Source of the DNA: an uncultured Paenibacillus sp. | GTDB lineage: Bacteria; Bacillota; Bacilli; Paenibacillales; Paenibacillaceae | Length of the DNA: 43,109 bases | NCBI GenBank assembly: GCA_927443375.1 | Contig: CAKMKL010000074.1 | Span: 1-43,109 of the forward strand | Direction of reading: 5' to 3' | In this document: one piece after another, positions 7,634 to 15,726 of the stretch | How the letters are laid out: each line of letters begins with the position of its first letter | Numbering within the stretch: position 1 is the first letter of the stretch | Program-made: the position numbers and the translations under genes | Notes under the pieces: generated by a model | Told to the model about the DNA's origin: nothing | Seen by the model: only the letters and a program-made list of their open reading frames with translations | The model's database searches: none

Positions 7634-9217
7634 ATGGTAACACGGCTGGTTGAAGAAGTACAAAAAGGGGATGCGGAGGCGTTTGAGCAGCTGATGGCGC
7701 ATTTTCGCGGGATGGCGTTTGCGGTGTCCTACGACATGCTGAGGGATGTTCATCTGGCGGAAGATGCTGTACAGGAGGCGTTCATCGAAGCATATACCAA
7801 CATTGGCAAGCTGCAGCAGGCGTCTGCGTTTCCGGGCTGGTTCAAGACGATTGTGGTGAGACAATGCCAGCGGTTGCTGCGGCGCAGACGGAAGGCGATG
7901 CTCCCCTTAGAAGATGCCATGCATATTTCTCTGGAGTTGCCGGGTGTCGCAGAAATCGCTGAGCGGAGGGAAGGTGCACTGGTGCTGCAGCAGTCGGTGT
8001 CAAGCTTGAGTGACAAGCTGCGGCTGCCGCTGCAATTGTTCTATTTCTACGGCTATTCGCTGCAGGAAATCTCCGATTATCTGGACATTCCGGTGTCAGT
8101 GCTGAAAAAACGGCTGTTTGACGGACGGCGCAAGCTGAGAGGTGCACTCCCCGTCATCGACCTTGCTTCCATGTTCAACAACCTATATGAAGGAGGCGGG
8201 AATATGCTGCATATCGTAAATGGGGATTCTGTAGGGAATATGCTGAAGCAGGGCATCGTTACGGGGGATGTGCTGGTGTGGAGAGAGGTGTACTCAGCAG
8301 GGCCGAATTTTGTGAACCCTGCCGGTGAAGCAGAACGTAAGATGCGCGCACAATCGCTCGAACAGTCGATGGGCATTCCGGCAGCGGAATATCTAGCAGC
8401 CTGTGCGGAGCAGGAAGAGAAGCTGCGGGGGGTTAACCGCTATGATGAAGTGGTGCTGTGGTTCGAGCATGATTTGTTTGATCAGAGCATGCTGGCTTAC
8501 CTGCTGCACTATTTCAAAGGGCAAAAGCTGGGCAGCACCGAGCTGAGTCTGCTCTGCATCGGTGAATTTCCCGGCATTGAGCTGTTTCATGGTCTAGGCC
8601 AGCTGACTCCGGCGCAGCTTAAGACCTTGCCTGGGACCTGGCGGAGCATCGGGCAGAAGTCACTGGAGCTGGGCAGTGAACTGTGGCAGGCCTATGCCAG
8701 TTCCAATCCGATGCAGATGGCTGATCTGCTTGCACTTCGAAGACAAGAACTGGAGGCGTCCGCGCTGCCTTTTGCCTATGCTGCATTTCAGGCCCACTTG
8801 TCGCGTCTGCCTTCTGTAGTCAATGGCCTTGGACTCGTAGAACAAACGACGCTTGAGGCTGTGCGCGGGGGAGCGGATACTCCTATGGACCTGTTCCGGC
8901 AGGTAACCGATACACTTCATGTGCTTGGCATGGGCGATCTCGAATATTGGCTGTATCTCCGGGGATTGGTGCAGGGGGCTGAGCCGCTGTTGATGATCCA
9001 CGGTACTGCAGCTGCAGACAATTTCGATTTTCGCCGGGTCCCGGATTTTCTGAACCGAAAGGTGACAATGACTGAACTTGGCGAGCAGATACTGGATGGT
9101 GCAGCGGACCGGGTTGCGGTTCAAGGCCTTGATGTGTGGTACGGCGGGCTGCATCTGGAGGGACACTCTGTACCCTGGCGCTGGGACAGCTCAGCACGGA
9201 GGCCGGTAAGGATGTAG
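7634..9217 (+). CDS. ECF-like RNA polymerase sigma factor fused to a DUF1835 domain
   Basis: This 527-residue protein starts at ATG 7634. Residues about 8-75 are sigma-70 region 2 (DAEAFEQLMAHFRGMAFAVS and DVHLAEDAVQEAFIEAYTNI). Residues about 120-175 are region 4 with a helix-turn-helix (LPLQLFYFYGYSLQEISDYL, then VSVLKKRLFDGRRKLRGAL). From residue 191 a DUF1835 domain follows (MLHIVNGDSVGNMLKQG, LVWREVYSAGP, WFEHDLFDQSML) plus an unassigned C-terminal part to residue 527. Conventional ECF factors are about 160-200 residues, so the tail more than doubles the protein. No anti-sigma gene is adjacent, and C-terminal extensions regulate some ECF families, so the tail may sense a signal. An SD and an in-frame ATG occur exactly at the junction (8190-8206). 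Confidence 0.88.
   Translation: MVTRLVEEVQKGDAEAFEQLMAHFRGMAFAVSYDMLRDVHLAEDAVQEAFIEAYTNIGKLQQASAFPGWFKTIVVRQCQRLLRRRRKAMLPLEDAMHISLELPGVAEIAERREGALVLQQSVSSLSDKLRLPLQLFYFYGYSLQEISDYLDIPVSVLKKRLFDGRRKLRGALPVIDLASMFNNLYEGGGNMLHIVNGDSVGNMLKQGIVTGDVLVWREVYSAGPNFVNPAGEAERKMRAQSLEQSMGIPAAEYLAACAEQEEKLRGVNRYDEVVLWFEHDLFDQSMLAYLLHYFKGQKLGSTELSLLCIGEFPGIELFHGLGQLTPAQLKTLPGTWRSIGQKSLELGSELWQAYASSNPMQMADLLALRRQELEASALPFAYAAFQAHLSRLPSVVNGLGLVEQTTLEAVRGGADTPMDLFRQVTDTLHVLGMGDLEYWLYLRGLVQGAEPLLMIHGTAAADNFDFRRVPDFLNRKVTMTELGEQILDGAADRVAVQGLDVWYGGLHLEGHSVPWRWDSSARRPVRM
8190..8206 (+). promoter_or_regulatory. internal ribosome-binding site and start inside the sigma-DUF1835 gene
   Basis: AAGGAGG (8190-8196) lies seven bases before an in-frame ATG (8204-8206) that is codon 191 and the first residue of the DUF1835 domain. 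It could produce a separate 337-residue DUF1835 protein from the same frame. Confidence 0.6.
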
Positions 9218-9257
9218 TTATTAATGGTATAATATAGGTTCTGATACGCAGTCATCA

Positions 9258-10019
9258 ATGGGCAGGGAGGGGAAAACCATCAGAACCTTAGTGATCAGTG
9301 ACATTCACGGATGTTACCGGGAATTCAATGCGCTTTTGCGCAAAGTGAACTATCTTCCGGATCAGGACAAACTCATACTCATCGGTGATTATGTGGACCG
9401 GGGGCCAAACAGTAAAGCGATCGTAGAGCAGGTCATGTCTCTCCAAGTGGAACGGGGAGCTGTGGTGCTGAAAGGCAATCATGACAAAATGGCCTGTGAC
9501 GCCCTGCTCAGCGATGATGAGGATAAACTGGATATTCACTGGCTGAACAACGGCGGATTGCATACCTTGATGAGCTACGCTGGAGCGGACGCCGACTTTG
9601 TGCAGCAGGATCTGGGCTGGGAAGAATACATCAGGATCAAACAATGGATCAGGCAGGCCTATAAGCATCATTTGGATTACCTCAGCGCATTACCGCTCTA
9701 TTATGAGACGGAGGACCATCTGTTTGTACACGCGGGAATCGACCCGGCGTTAGCGGACTGGAAGACGCAGAAAGATTATGATTTTATCTGGATCAGAGAA
9801 CCGTTCTACAATCATCCGGTAACTAACACCACTAAAACGATTGTGTTCGGCCACACCTCAACCTTTGAATTCCAGAATAATCCCGGCATCTGGTTCAGCC
9901 CGCTTGGTGACAAGATCGGCATTGACGGCGGCTGCGCCTACGGCGAGCAGATGAACTGTCTGGAGATTAGCGGGGCAGGGTATAAGACCTATTGTGTGCG
10001 GCTGGGTGAGAATGAGTGA
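9258..10019 (+). CDS. PP1/PPP-family metallophosphoesterase (serine/threonine phosphatase-like)
   Basis: This 253-residue protein carries the PPP signature motifs in order: SDIHG (residues 14-18), GDYVDRGP and GNHD, with later His residues in FVHAGIDP and VFGHT that complete the two-metal site. Such enzymes hydrolyse phosphoserine/threonine, Ap4A or other phosphomonoesters with Mn or Fe; the cellular substrate is not evident. The ATG at 9258 gives MGREGKTIRTL. Relatives usually begin M-R-T-L, and an excellent SD (AGGGAGG, 9264-9270) sits eight bases before the ATC codon at 9279, so the true start may be non-canonical. It is followed by a strong terminator and looks monocistronic or weakly coupled to the sigma gene 40 bases upstream. 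Confidence 0.9.
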   Translation: MGREGKTIRTLVISDIHGCYREFNALLRKVNYLPDQDKLILIGDYVDRGPNSKAIVEQVMSLQVERGAVVLKGNHDKMACDALLSDDEDKLDIHWLNNGGLHTLMSYAGADADFVQQDLGWEEYIRIKQWIRQAYKHHLDYLSALPLYYETEDHLFVHAGIDPALADWKTQKDYDFIWIREPFYNHPVTNTTKTIVFGHTSTFEFQNNPGIWFSPLGDKIGIDGGCAYGEQMNCLEISGAGYKTYCVRLGENE

Positions 10020-10044
10020 AGTAGCTGGCTGATAGCATTCAACC

Positions 10045-10083
10045 AAAAGACCTTGCGGCTTCTTAGCCTATCAAGGTCTTTTT
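10045..10083 (+). terminator. Rho-independent terminator after the phosphatase gene
   Basis: AAAAGACCTTG pairs perfectly with CAAGGTCTTTT around a loop of about 16 bases, and a T run follows. Confidence 0.85.
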
Positions 10084-10118
10084 ATGCTAAGTAGTCAATC
10101 TGTTATTGGAGATGTAAG

Positions 10119-10339
10119 ATGATTGAGCAGTTTAAGCTAACTTTAGATTTGCTGCAAAAAGTGAATCTTGAGCATAAAGAGATTAGTCAAAATGAAATTA
10201 TGTCGGGATAATTTAAGTGAATTGCAGCAATTAAAATCGAATCAGTCCTTCACAAGATTCATATATTAAATATTCAGATTATCTCTGGCACATCAACGAA
10301 ATTCATCAGAGTATCAAAAAGATTATTGCTGAACTGTAA
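10119..10339 (+). pseudogene. small coding remnant split over three frames
   Basis: ATG 10119 follows attggag and encodes MIEQFKLTLDLLQKVNLEHK then EISQNEIMSG before a stop at 10209. The next frame (from 10207) continues DNLSELQQLKSNQSFTR, and the third frame (from about 10259) continues SYIKYSDYLWHINEIHQSIK then KIIAEL with stop TAA 10337-10339. Joined, these give a coherent helical protein of about 72 residues, so two single-base changes probably broke it. The family is not recognised. Confidence 0.5.
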
Positions 10340-10345
10340 GCCCCT

Positions 10346-11281
10346 TCACCAGCCCAGCTCCAGCCCCCGGATCTCCTGCTCCCACAGCTCTTGCAGCTTC
10401 TTCACCTGCTCCCGCGGCATCGCTCCATCACTTGCTGCGATATTCCCAGCCAGTTGAGTGCTATTTCTGACCCCTGGGATTACGGTGGTCACTTCCGGGT
10501 AGGCAAGAATGAACCTCAGCGCCGCCATCGTCATCGTTGTCTCTTCACTGGTAATGAACCTGATTTTTTCCAGCAGCGCTGCACGCTTGCGGATAATTTC
10601 CGGTGACCATCGGCTGCGGACTCCCGAAAAAGTGCTTTGACTGTTGTATTTGCCGGAGAGCCAGCCGGAGTCCAGCGGGACTTTGATGATAAGGGCGATA
10701 TTATTCTCTTGGGCGAGCTTGAAGGCTTCGGCCGTTTCCTGATAAAAAATATTGAACATTACTTCCATTACGCCGATATTTGTATGCTTGATGACCTCCA
10801 GCATCTCGGGGATAGAATCGACTGACACGCCGTAAGTAAGGATTTTGCCCGCAGCCTTGAGCTTCTCCAGTTCATCATAGTGCCCGTATTTCCCGTCCAG
10901 CATCTCGAACGGCGGATTATGAATCAGCACGGAATCCACATAGTCGGTCTGCAGTCGCTGCAGGCTGCCTTCAACGGACCGTATAATCTGATCTGCACTA
11001 TAATTAGGCTGGCCGTCCGCCGCATGGCCGAATTTCGTGTTAAGGACAGCGCTGCTGCGTTTGCCAGCCAGGGCTTTGCCGAGCCGCTCTTCGCTTGTAC
11101 CCAGGCCATAATTGGGAGCGGTATCAAAAAAGTTCATCCCGCGCTCAAGCGCCTCATGGACCAGCTCGATGGCTGCAGTCTCAGACATAGCCTCCCAATC
11201 CTGACTGTTCCCGAGCTGCCATGCACCGAAGCCAATCTCGGATACGGATTTCCCTGTATTGCCATACGGTCTTCTATTCAT
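10346..11281 (-). CDS. aldo/keto reductase family oxidoreductase
   Basis: This 311-residue protein starts at ATG 11281 with SD ggggag upstream. It shows the AKR (beta/alpha)8 features: NTGKSVSEIGFGAWQLG at the start, FFDTAPNYGLGTSEERLGKA with catalytic Asp and Tyr, the catalytic Lys in LNTKFGH, the catalytic His in VLIHNPP, and the NADPH-binding C-terminal part VTTVIPGVRNSTQLAGNIAA. These enzymes reduce aldehydes or ketones with NADPH in the cytosol. The short form resembles YajO/Tas-like general stress reductases; the substrate is unknown. It lies 17 bases downstream of the GNAT gene on the same strand, so the two are probably one operon. Confidence 0.92.
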   Translation of the reverse strand: MNRRPYGNTGKSVSEIGFGAWQLGNSQDWEAMSETAAIELVHEALERGMNFFDTAPNYGLGTSEERLGKALAGKRSSAVLNTKFGHAADGQPNYSADQIIRSVEGSLQRLQTDYVDSVLIHNPPFEMLDGKYGHYDELEKLKAAGKILTYGVSVDSIPEMLEVIKHTNIGVMEVMFNIFYQETAEAFKLAQENNIALIIKVPLDSGWLSGKYNSQSTFSGVRSRWSPEIIRKRAALLEKIRFITSEETTMTMAALRFILAYPEVTTVIPGVRNSTQLAGNIAASDGAMPREQVKKLQELWEQEIRGLELGW

Positions 11282-11298
11282 TAATCATCCGCTCCCCG

Positions 11299-11856
11299 TT
11301 AGATTGTTTGCTTGGTCAACTGCTCATAATTTCCTTTGGTCATTCCGTAAAAGACGACATCCTCGTATTGGCCCCATTTAAGGATGTGCTGTTTAAATTC
11401 CCCTTCGAGCGTCATCCCGGTTTTTCTCATCACGTTCCAGGAAGCCTGGTTTTTGGACAATGCCGCTGCCCAGATTTTATTTAAATGCAGTTCCTCGAAT
11501 CCGTACCGGACCAGGCGCTGTGCCGCTTCAGAAGCATACCCATATCCCCAGTAAGGTTGTCCGATCCAGTAGCCGAGCTCACCGTGATTATGCGCCCGGG
11601 TAATATTGAGGCTTATACAGCCGATCAGCTGGTTGCTATCCTTAATTACCATTGCCCAAGGATGACCGTCGCCCTCATCTTTTCTGCCAATGCATGCTGT
11701 CAGCCACTGCTCTGCTGCTTCGAGCGTATAAGGATGGGGGATAGATAAGGTTGTTCTCGCCACCGCAAGATCACCGGCTAATTCCTGCACAGTGCGGGCA
11801 TCGGTTAGTTCAAACGGCCGTAATTGTAATCTTTCCGTTTCGAATACAGGCTGCAT
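11299..11856 (-). CDS. GNAT N-acetyltransferase, RimJ/RimL type
   Basis: This 185-residue protein starts at ATG 11856 with a purine-rich SD (gcggagg). It begins FETERLQLRPFELTDARTVQ, as in the RimJ/RimL/YdaF subgroup. It contains the central strand LIGCISLNI, the acetyl-CoA-binding region GYWIGQPYWGYGYASEAAQR (Q/R-x-x-G-x-G/A loop), and the C-terminal NKIWAAALSKNQASWNVMRK then TGMTLEG. Members acetylate N-termini of ribosomal proteins or small amines. It is probably co-transcribed with the aldo/keto reductase that follows. Confidence 0.9.
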   Translation of the reverse strand: MQPVFETERLQLRPFELTDARTVQELAGDLAVARTTLSIPHPYTLEAAEQWLTACIGRKDEGDGHPWAMVIKDSNQLIGCISLNITRAHNHGELGYWIGQPYWGYGYASEAAQRLVRYGFEELHLNKIWAAALSKNQASWNVMRKTGMTLEGEFKQHILKWGQYEDVVFYGMTKGNYEQLTKQTI

Positions 11857-12073
11857 GTTAAGTCCTCCGCTTTTATCGTCTTTTCAGTAGAGTATATTAC
11901 ATAACTTGGATATTGCAAGAACCTAAAGGATCTGGGCAGTCAATCATCATTAGAAGCAGTGTACAGCGGCAGAAGCGGCTATTATTCGTTTAGCTATCTC
12001 TTACAATATTCGACATTCTTCTTCATCGGACAATGGTATTGTTATAAAAAATAATAGATGGGGAGATTGAGCG

Positions 12074-12295
12074 ATGAGAAAAATACTGTCCCGAATCGGA
12101 CTGGGCCTGCTGCTGCTGCTGATTGTATCTATCGTGGGCTGCTTTTATTTCGGCAAGTTTACCTACGCGTATTCTCTATTAGTTGTATTATTATTCGTAT
12201 TTGGCGGCATGGGGCAAATCTATAAATTGAAGAATGACGAGTATTCGTACAATAAACTGAACGGCCGGGAAGAATATGATGAATATACAAGATAA
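12074..12295 (+). CDS. small membrane protein
   Basis: ATG 12074 follows a clear SD (atggggag). The 73-residue protein has two hydrophobic segments, about residues 8-26 (GLGLLLLLIVSIVGCFYF) and 30-46 (YAYSLLVVLLFVFGGMG). A hydrophilic tail rich in Tyr, Asn and Glu follows. The IVGC in the first segment is lipobox-like, but the second segment argues for an integral protein. No family is recognised. Confidence 0.7.
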   Translation: MRKILSRIGLGLLLLLIVSIVGCFYFGKFTYAYSLLVVLLFVFGGMGQIYKLKNDEYSYNKLNGREEYDEYTR

Positions 12296-12403
12296 ATCAT
12301 AGCCTGAGTATGCAGCGAAATTACCGGCTGGTCTGTTAATGCCACATTGAACATAAGATTGTAGTAGTCTTCATCTACTTTATCGCAGCAGGAGGATTTG
12401 CGG

Positions 12404-12715
12404 ATGAATGAGAAGATCCATGCAATCACAATCATCATAGATACACTTGCAACCGAAATCATCGAATCTCTGCGCCGGAAAATTATTAACGAACCCGCTT
12501 TTGTCCAGCTGTATACAGCGCTTGATGATGCTTTTGTGCTAATTGAGCATGAAGAGCAGATCGACAGAGAACTGGCGGGGCTATTGTTTCTGGTCTATTC
12601 ACAGCTGGTGACCCAGTCTAATTATGTATATGATAAAAGTCCCTTTGTCCCGCATATCGGCAAAATGCAGGGAATGATCCGCAAAATATTCGGCGGCACC
12701 CTGCAAAATATTTAA
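12404..12715 (+). CDS. hypothetical soluble helical protein
   Basis: The start is ATG 12404, eight bases after AGGAGG (12390-12395); a TTG at 12398 is too close to that SD. The 103-residue protein appears all-helical (MNEKIHAITIIIDTLATEII, then FVQLYTALDDAFVLIEHEEQ), without signal or membrane segment. It ends just before a strong terminator, so with the small membrane protein upstream it may form a two-gene unit. Its function is unknown. Confidence 0.75.
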   Translation: MNEKIHAITIIIDTLATEIIESLRRKIINEPAFVQLYTALDDAFVLIEHEEQIDRELAGLLFLVYSQLVTQSNYVYDKSPFVPHIGKMQGMIRKIFGGTLQNI

Positions 12716-12736
12716 ATCAGATGACCTAAAACATCC

Positions 12737-12775
12737 CCGGTACTTCTCTATTAACTAGAGAGTACCGGTTTTTTT
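12737..12775 (+). terminator. strong Rho-independent terminator
   Basis: CCGGTACTTCTCTA and TAGAGAGTACCGG form a near-perfect 13-bp stem around a short loop, followed by TTTTTTT. Confidence 0.9.
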
Positions 12776-12840
12776 GTGTATACAGTTTCAGCCATGAGGG
12801 GGCAATAGAGTTAATTGTGCTACCCTCGCAGATTTGTCCA

Positions 12841-12870
12841 TTGCCAAACCGTGCCATTCTCCTTTACAAT
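12841..12870 (+). promoter_or_regulatory. sigma-A promoter of the flavoprotein gene
   Basis: TTGCCA (12841-12846) and TACAAT (12865-12870) are 18 bases apart. A Fur-box-like operator starts eight bases downstream of the -10, covering the expected transcription start. Confidence 0.6.
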
Positions 12871-12877
12871 ATTACAA

Positions 12878-12898
12878 TGATAATGAGAATCAATTTCA
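12878..12898 (+). promoter_or_regulatory. Fur box (iron-dependent repression site)
   Basis: Two overlapping 7-1-7 motifs offset by six bases are present: TGATAAT-G-AGAATCA (12878-12892) and TGAGAAT-C-AATTTCA (12884-12898). This is the arrangement known for Bacillus Fur boxes (consensus TGATAATnATTATCA). It covers the predicted +1 region, consistent with iron repression. Confidence 0.75.
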
Positions 12899-12919
12899 TG
12901 TGGAATCCGGAGGGACAAA

Positions 12920-13960
12920 ATGAGTGATCAACTGGAATTATACGATGTGACGATTATTGGCGGGGGTCCCGCAGGCATGTATACAGCTTTTTATAGCGGT
13001 ATGAGAGATTTGAAAACGAAGCTGATTGAAGCGAAGGATGAGCTGGGCGGAAGAATGCTGATTTATCCTGAGAAGATGATCTGGGACGTAGGTGGAATCA
13101 CACCGACCCTCTGCGGTCAATTAATCAAGCAGCTGGAGCAGCAGGCCCGCACCTTTGATCCGACGATTGTGCTTGGGCAGCAGATTACCCGTCAGGAGCG
13201 CCAGGAGGACGGGACGTATATTTTGACATCTTCCACCGGAGAACAGCACTGGACCCGGACCGTCATTCTGGCGATTGGCTATGGCATCCTGCAGATGGCC
13301 AAGCTGGAGATCGAGGGAGCGGACCGTTACGAGGTGACTAACCTGCACTATACCGTGCAAGAGCTGGAGCCGTTTCGCGGCAAGCATGTATTGATCTCCG
13401 GCGGAGGCGATTCGGCAGTGGACTGGGCAAATGAGCTGGAGGGAGTTGCTGCCAGTGTCACTGTTGTGCACCGGAGAGAGCAGTTCGGCGGACATGAGAA
13501 GAATATTGCCCGAATGAAGGCCTCATCGGTTGAAGTGCGTGTGCCATATTCGGTGAGCCAGCTGCACAGTAATAACGGCGAGGCCATTGACCAGGTAACC
13601 ATCAGTCATGTGGAATCTGGTGAAACGGAGCAGTTTGCAGTCGATGCAGTGATTGTAAACCATGGCCTGAAAAGCGACTTCGGCCCTCTGCGTGAATGGG
13701 GGCTTGATATGGGCGACTGGTGTGCCAATGTCAGCGGAAGACTGGAGACGAATCTGCCGGGCATTTTTGCCGCCGGAGACTTCGTCGATTACAGCAGCAA
13801 GGTCCGGCTGATCGCCGGCACGTTTACCGATGCGGTTCTGGCACTCAATAGCGCCAAGCTGTACATGGATCCAGATGCGCCGAAGGCAGCGTATGTCTCC
13901 TCGCATAATGACCGGTTCAAAGAGAAGAATAAGGCCCTCGGTGTAACCGACGAGCACTAA
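12920..13960 (+). CDS. ferredoxin/flavodoxin-NADP+ reductase, thioredoxin-reductase-like (YcgT/YumC type)
   Basis: This 346-residue flavoprotein starts at ATG 12920 after SD cggaggg. FAD binding is shown by [20 protein letters not shown] and by the late [25 protein letters not shown] binding is shown by [20 protein letters not shown] followed by [14 protein letters not shown]. The CxxC redox centre of true thioredoxin reductase is absent, as expected for type-2 ferredoxin-NADP reductases. It passes electrons between NADPH and ferredoxin or flavodoxin in the cytosol. The Fur box just upstream suggests induction under iron limitation, as reported for B. subtilis ycgT, so reduction of iron-chelate or flavodoxin partners is likely. 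Confidence 0.9.
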   Translation: MSDQLELYDVTIIGGGPAGMYTAFYSGMRDLKTKLIEAKDELGGRMLIYPEKMIWDVGGITPTLCGQLIKQLEQQARTFDPTIVLGQQITRQERQEDGTYILTSSTGEQHWTRTVILAIGYGILQMAKLEIEGADRYEVTNLHYTVQELEPFRGKHVLISGGGDSAVDWANELEGVAASVTVVHRREQFGGHEKNIARMKASSVEVRVPYSVSQLHSNNGEAIDQVTISHVESGETEQFAVDAVIVNHGLKSDFGPLREWGLDMGDWCANVSGRLETNLPGIFAAGDFVDYSSKVRLIAGTFTDAVLALNSAKLYMDPDAPKAAYVSSHNDRFKEKNKALGVTDEH

Positions 13961-14029
13961 ATAATTATTCTGCAGCACCATAGGATTAATTACGCACCAT
14001 AGCACTCAATTACCCGCAAGACATTCAAG

Positions 14030-14072
14030 GACTGCCGCCTGTAGATTACTCTACAAACCGGCAGTCTTTTTC
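14030..14072 (+). terminator. terminator after the flavoprotein gene
   Basis: GACTGCCG pairs with CGGCAGTC, with an inner TGTAG/CTACA stem, followed by TTTTT. Confidence 0.85.
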
Positions 14073-14106
14073 CATACCTCCTCACATATCCCAAATTCCA
14101 TAAGCT

Positions 14107-14136
14107 GCATAAAAAAAGTTTCTCGGGCGAATAGTA
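14107..14136 (+). promoter_or_regulatory. weak sigma-G promoter candidate for the germination operon
   Basis: GCATA (14107-14111) and AATAGTA (14130-14136) are 18 bases apart, close to forespore sigma-G elements. The implied leader would be only about 12 bases and would cut into the SD, so this is uncertain. Confidence 0.25.
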
Positions 14137-14154
14137 AGAGGGGAGGTGCTGAGG

Positions 14155-15726
14155 ATGCCTAAACAGACTAAAGAATCCAAAACAGCAGAGATGGCTAGTG
14201 GCAAAGAGCAGAGTCCGCCGATCTTTGAGAATCTCGAGGAGAACCTCAAGCAAATCCAGAGCAAACTTGGCAACAGTCCTGATCTGATCATACGTAATTA
14301 TGAATCACTGGATCACGTAAACCATGCGGCTGCTGTTTATATTAACGGACTAATCGATATGGAGCGGGTAGAAGACTATATTACACATGCCCTATCATTT
14401 GACTCTTTGCAGGAAAAGACAGAATCTGCAGCAACTGCGCTGGAACGGTTTTCTTTTGCGAAGGGGAAGGCATTAAGTATCGGCAAAGAGAAGATAGTTG
14501 AAGACCAGAATAGCCTCCTGGAGGGGCTCTTGTCCGGTGATACGATGATTCTTTTCCAAGGCCTCACCAAAGCAATCAGTGTCAGTACCAGCGGTGGTGA
14601 AGGAAGAGCGGTTACCGAAGCGACAACACAAGTAAATATCCGCGGCCCCAAGGACAGCTTTACGGAATCTCTGGGTACCAATCTGTCCCTAGTGCGGAAA
14701 CGAATTAAAAACCCTAATCTGTGGATCGAAACGTTAACGATCGGAGCCGTAACGAAAACAGATGTGTCGATTGCGCATATTCATGGTTTAGCCAAGGAAG
14801 AAACCCTTCAGGAAATCAGAAAAAAGCTGTCTGAGATTCATGTGGACTCTATTCTGGAATCGGGGTATATTGAGCAGCTGATTGAAGAGAACAAATACTC
14901 ACCATTTCCGACGATATTTAATACGGAGCGGCCGGACAGTGTAGCCGGAAATCTGCTGGAGGGGAGAATTGCGCTTTTTATCGACGGAACTCCATTTGTT
15001 CTCATTGCGCCTGCTACCTTTTTTATGTTTTTTCACACAGTAGAAGACTATTATCAGCGGTATGACATTTCAACATTAATCAGACTACTCAGATTTATGT
15101 GTCTGCTAATTTCCTTATTTGGTCCGGCCATCTTTGTCGCAGCGCTGAACTTCCACCAGGAGATGATACCCACACCGCTGCTGATTAACTTAGCCTCACA
15201 AAGGGAAGGGGTTCCGTTTCCGGTGGTTGTCGAGGTTCTTCTGCTGGAGTTCACTTTTGAAATCATTCGTGAAGCCGGAATCCGCATGCCTTCTCCGATC
15301 GGCCAGACGGTTTCGATTATCGGCGGGCTTGTGTTGGGACAGGCGGCCGTTCAGGCCGGTATTGTATCTCCTGCGATGGTGATTGTCGTTTCGCTGACAG
15401 GGATCTCAAGCTTCGCTACTCCGGCTTTCAATATGGCGCTGTCCGTGCGGCTGCTCCGGTTCGTCATCACCTTTGTGTCTGCATATATGGGACTGTACGG
15501 AATTGCGATTGCCGGGCTGATCCTGATTGCCCATCTGTGCAGCTTACGTTCTTTAGGGGTACCCTATATGTCTCCGGTAGCCCCTTTTGCAGCAGGGGAC
15601 CAGAAGGATATCTTTTTACGGACCCCTCTGCATTTCATGAAAACCCGCCGGCGGCTGGTTAACCTAAAGAGCTCTGTTCCAGGAACATCTGCCCAGCTCC
15701 GCAAGGATAACCCTCATGAGAACTAA
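14155..15726 (+). CDS. germination receptor A subunit (GerA family)
   Basis: This protein of about 523 residues starts at ATG 14155, eight bases after GGGGAGG. The longer GTG start at 14146 lies inside that SD. The N-terminal hydrophilic half includes IRNYESLDHVNHAAAVYING, ATTQVNIRGPKDSFTESLGT and LSLVRKRIKNPNLWIETLTI, all typical of the GerA cytosolic domain. About five membrane segments follow, from IALFIDGTPFVLIAPATFFM onwards (LIRLLRFMCLLISLFGPAIF, SFATPAFNMALSVRLLRFVI). The A subunit forms a nutrient-gated ion-channel-like pentamer in the spore inner membrane with the B and C subunits. The order A-C-B and the 11-bp overlap with the next gene match gerK-type operons. Confidence 0.93.
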   Translation: MPKQTKESKTAEMASGKEQSPPIFENLEENLKQIQSKLGNSPDLIIRNYESLDHVNHAAAVYINGLIDMERVEDYITHALSFDSLQEKTESAATALERFSFAKGKALSIGKEKIVEDQNSLLEGLLSGDTMILFQGLTKAISVSTSGGEGRAVTEATTQVNIRGPKDSFTESLGTNLSLVRKRIKNPNLWIETLTIGAVTKTDVSIAHIHGLAKEETLQEIRKKLSEIHVDSILESGYIEQLIEENKYSPFPTIFNTERPDSVAGNLLEGRIALFIDGTPFVLIAPATFFMFFHTVEDYYQRYDISTLIRLLRFMCLLISLFGPAIFVAALNFHQEMIPTPLLINLASQREGVPFPVVVEVLLLEFTFEIIREAGIRMPSPIGQTVSIIGGLVLGQAAVQAGIVSPAMVIVVSLTGISSFATPAFNMALSVRLLRFVITFVSAYMGLYGIAIAGLILIAHLCSLRSLGVPYMSPVAPFAAGDQKDIFLRTPLHFMKTRRRLVNLKSSVPGTSAQLRKDNPHEN

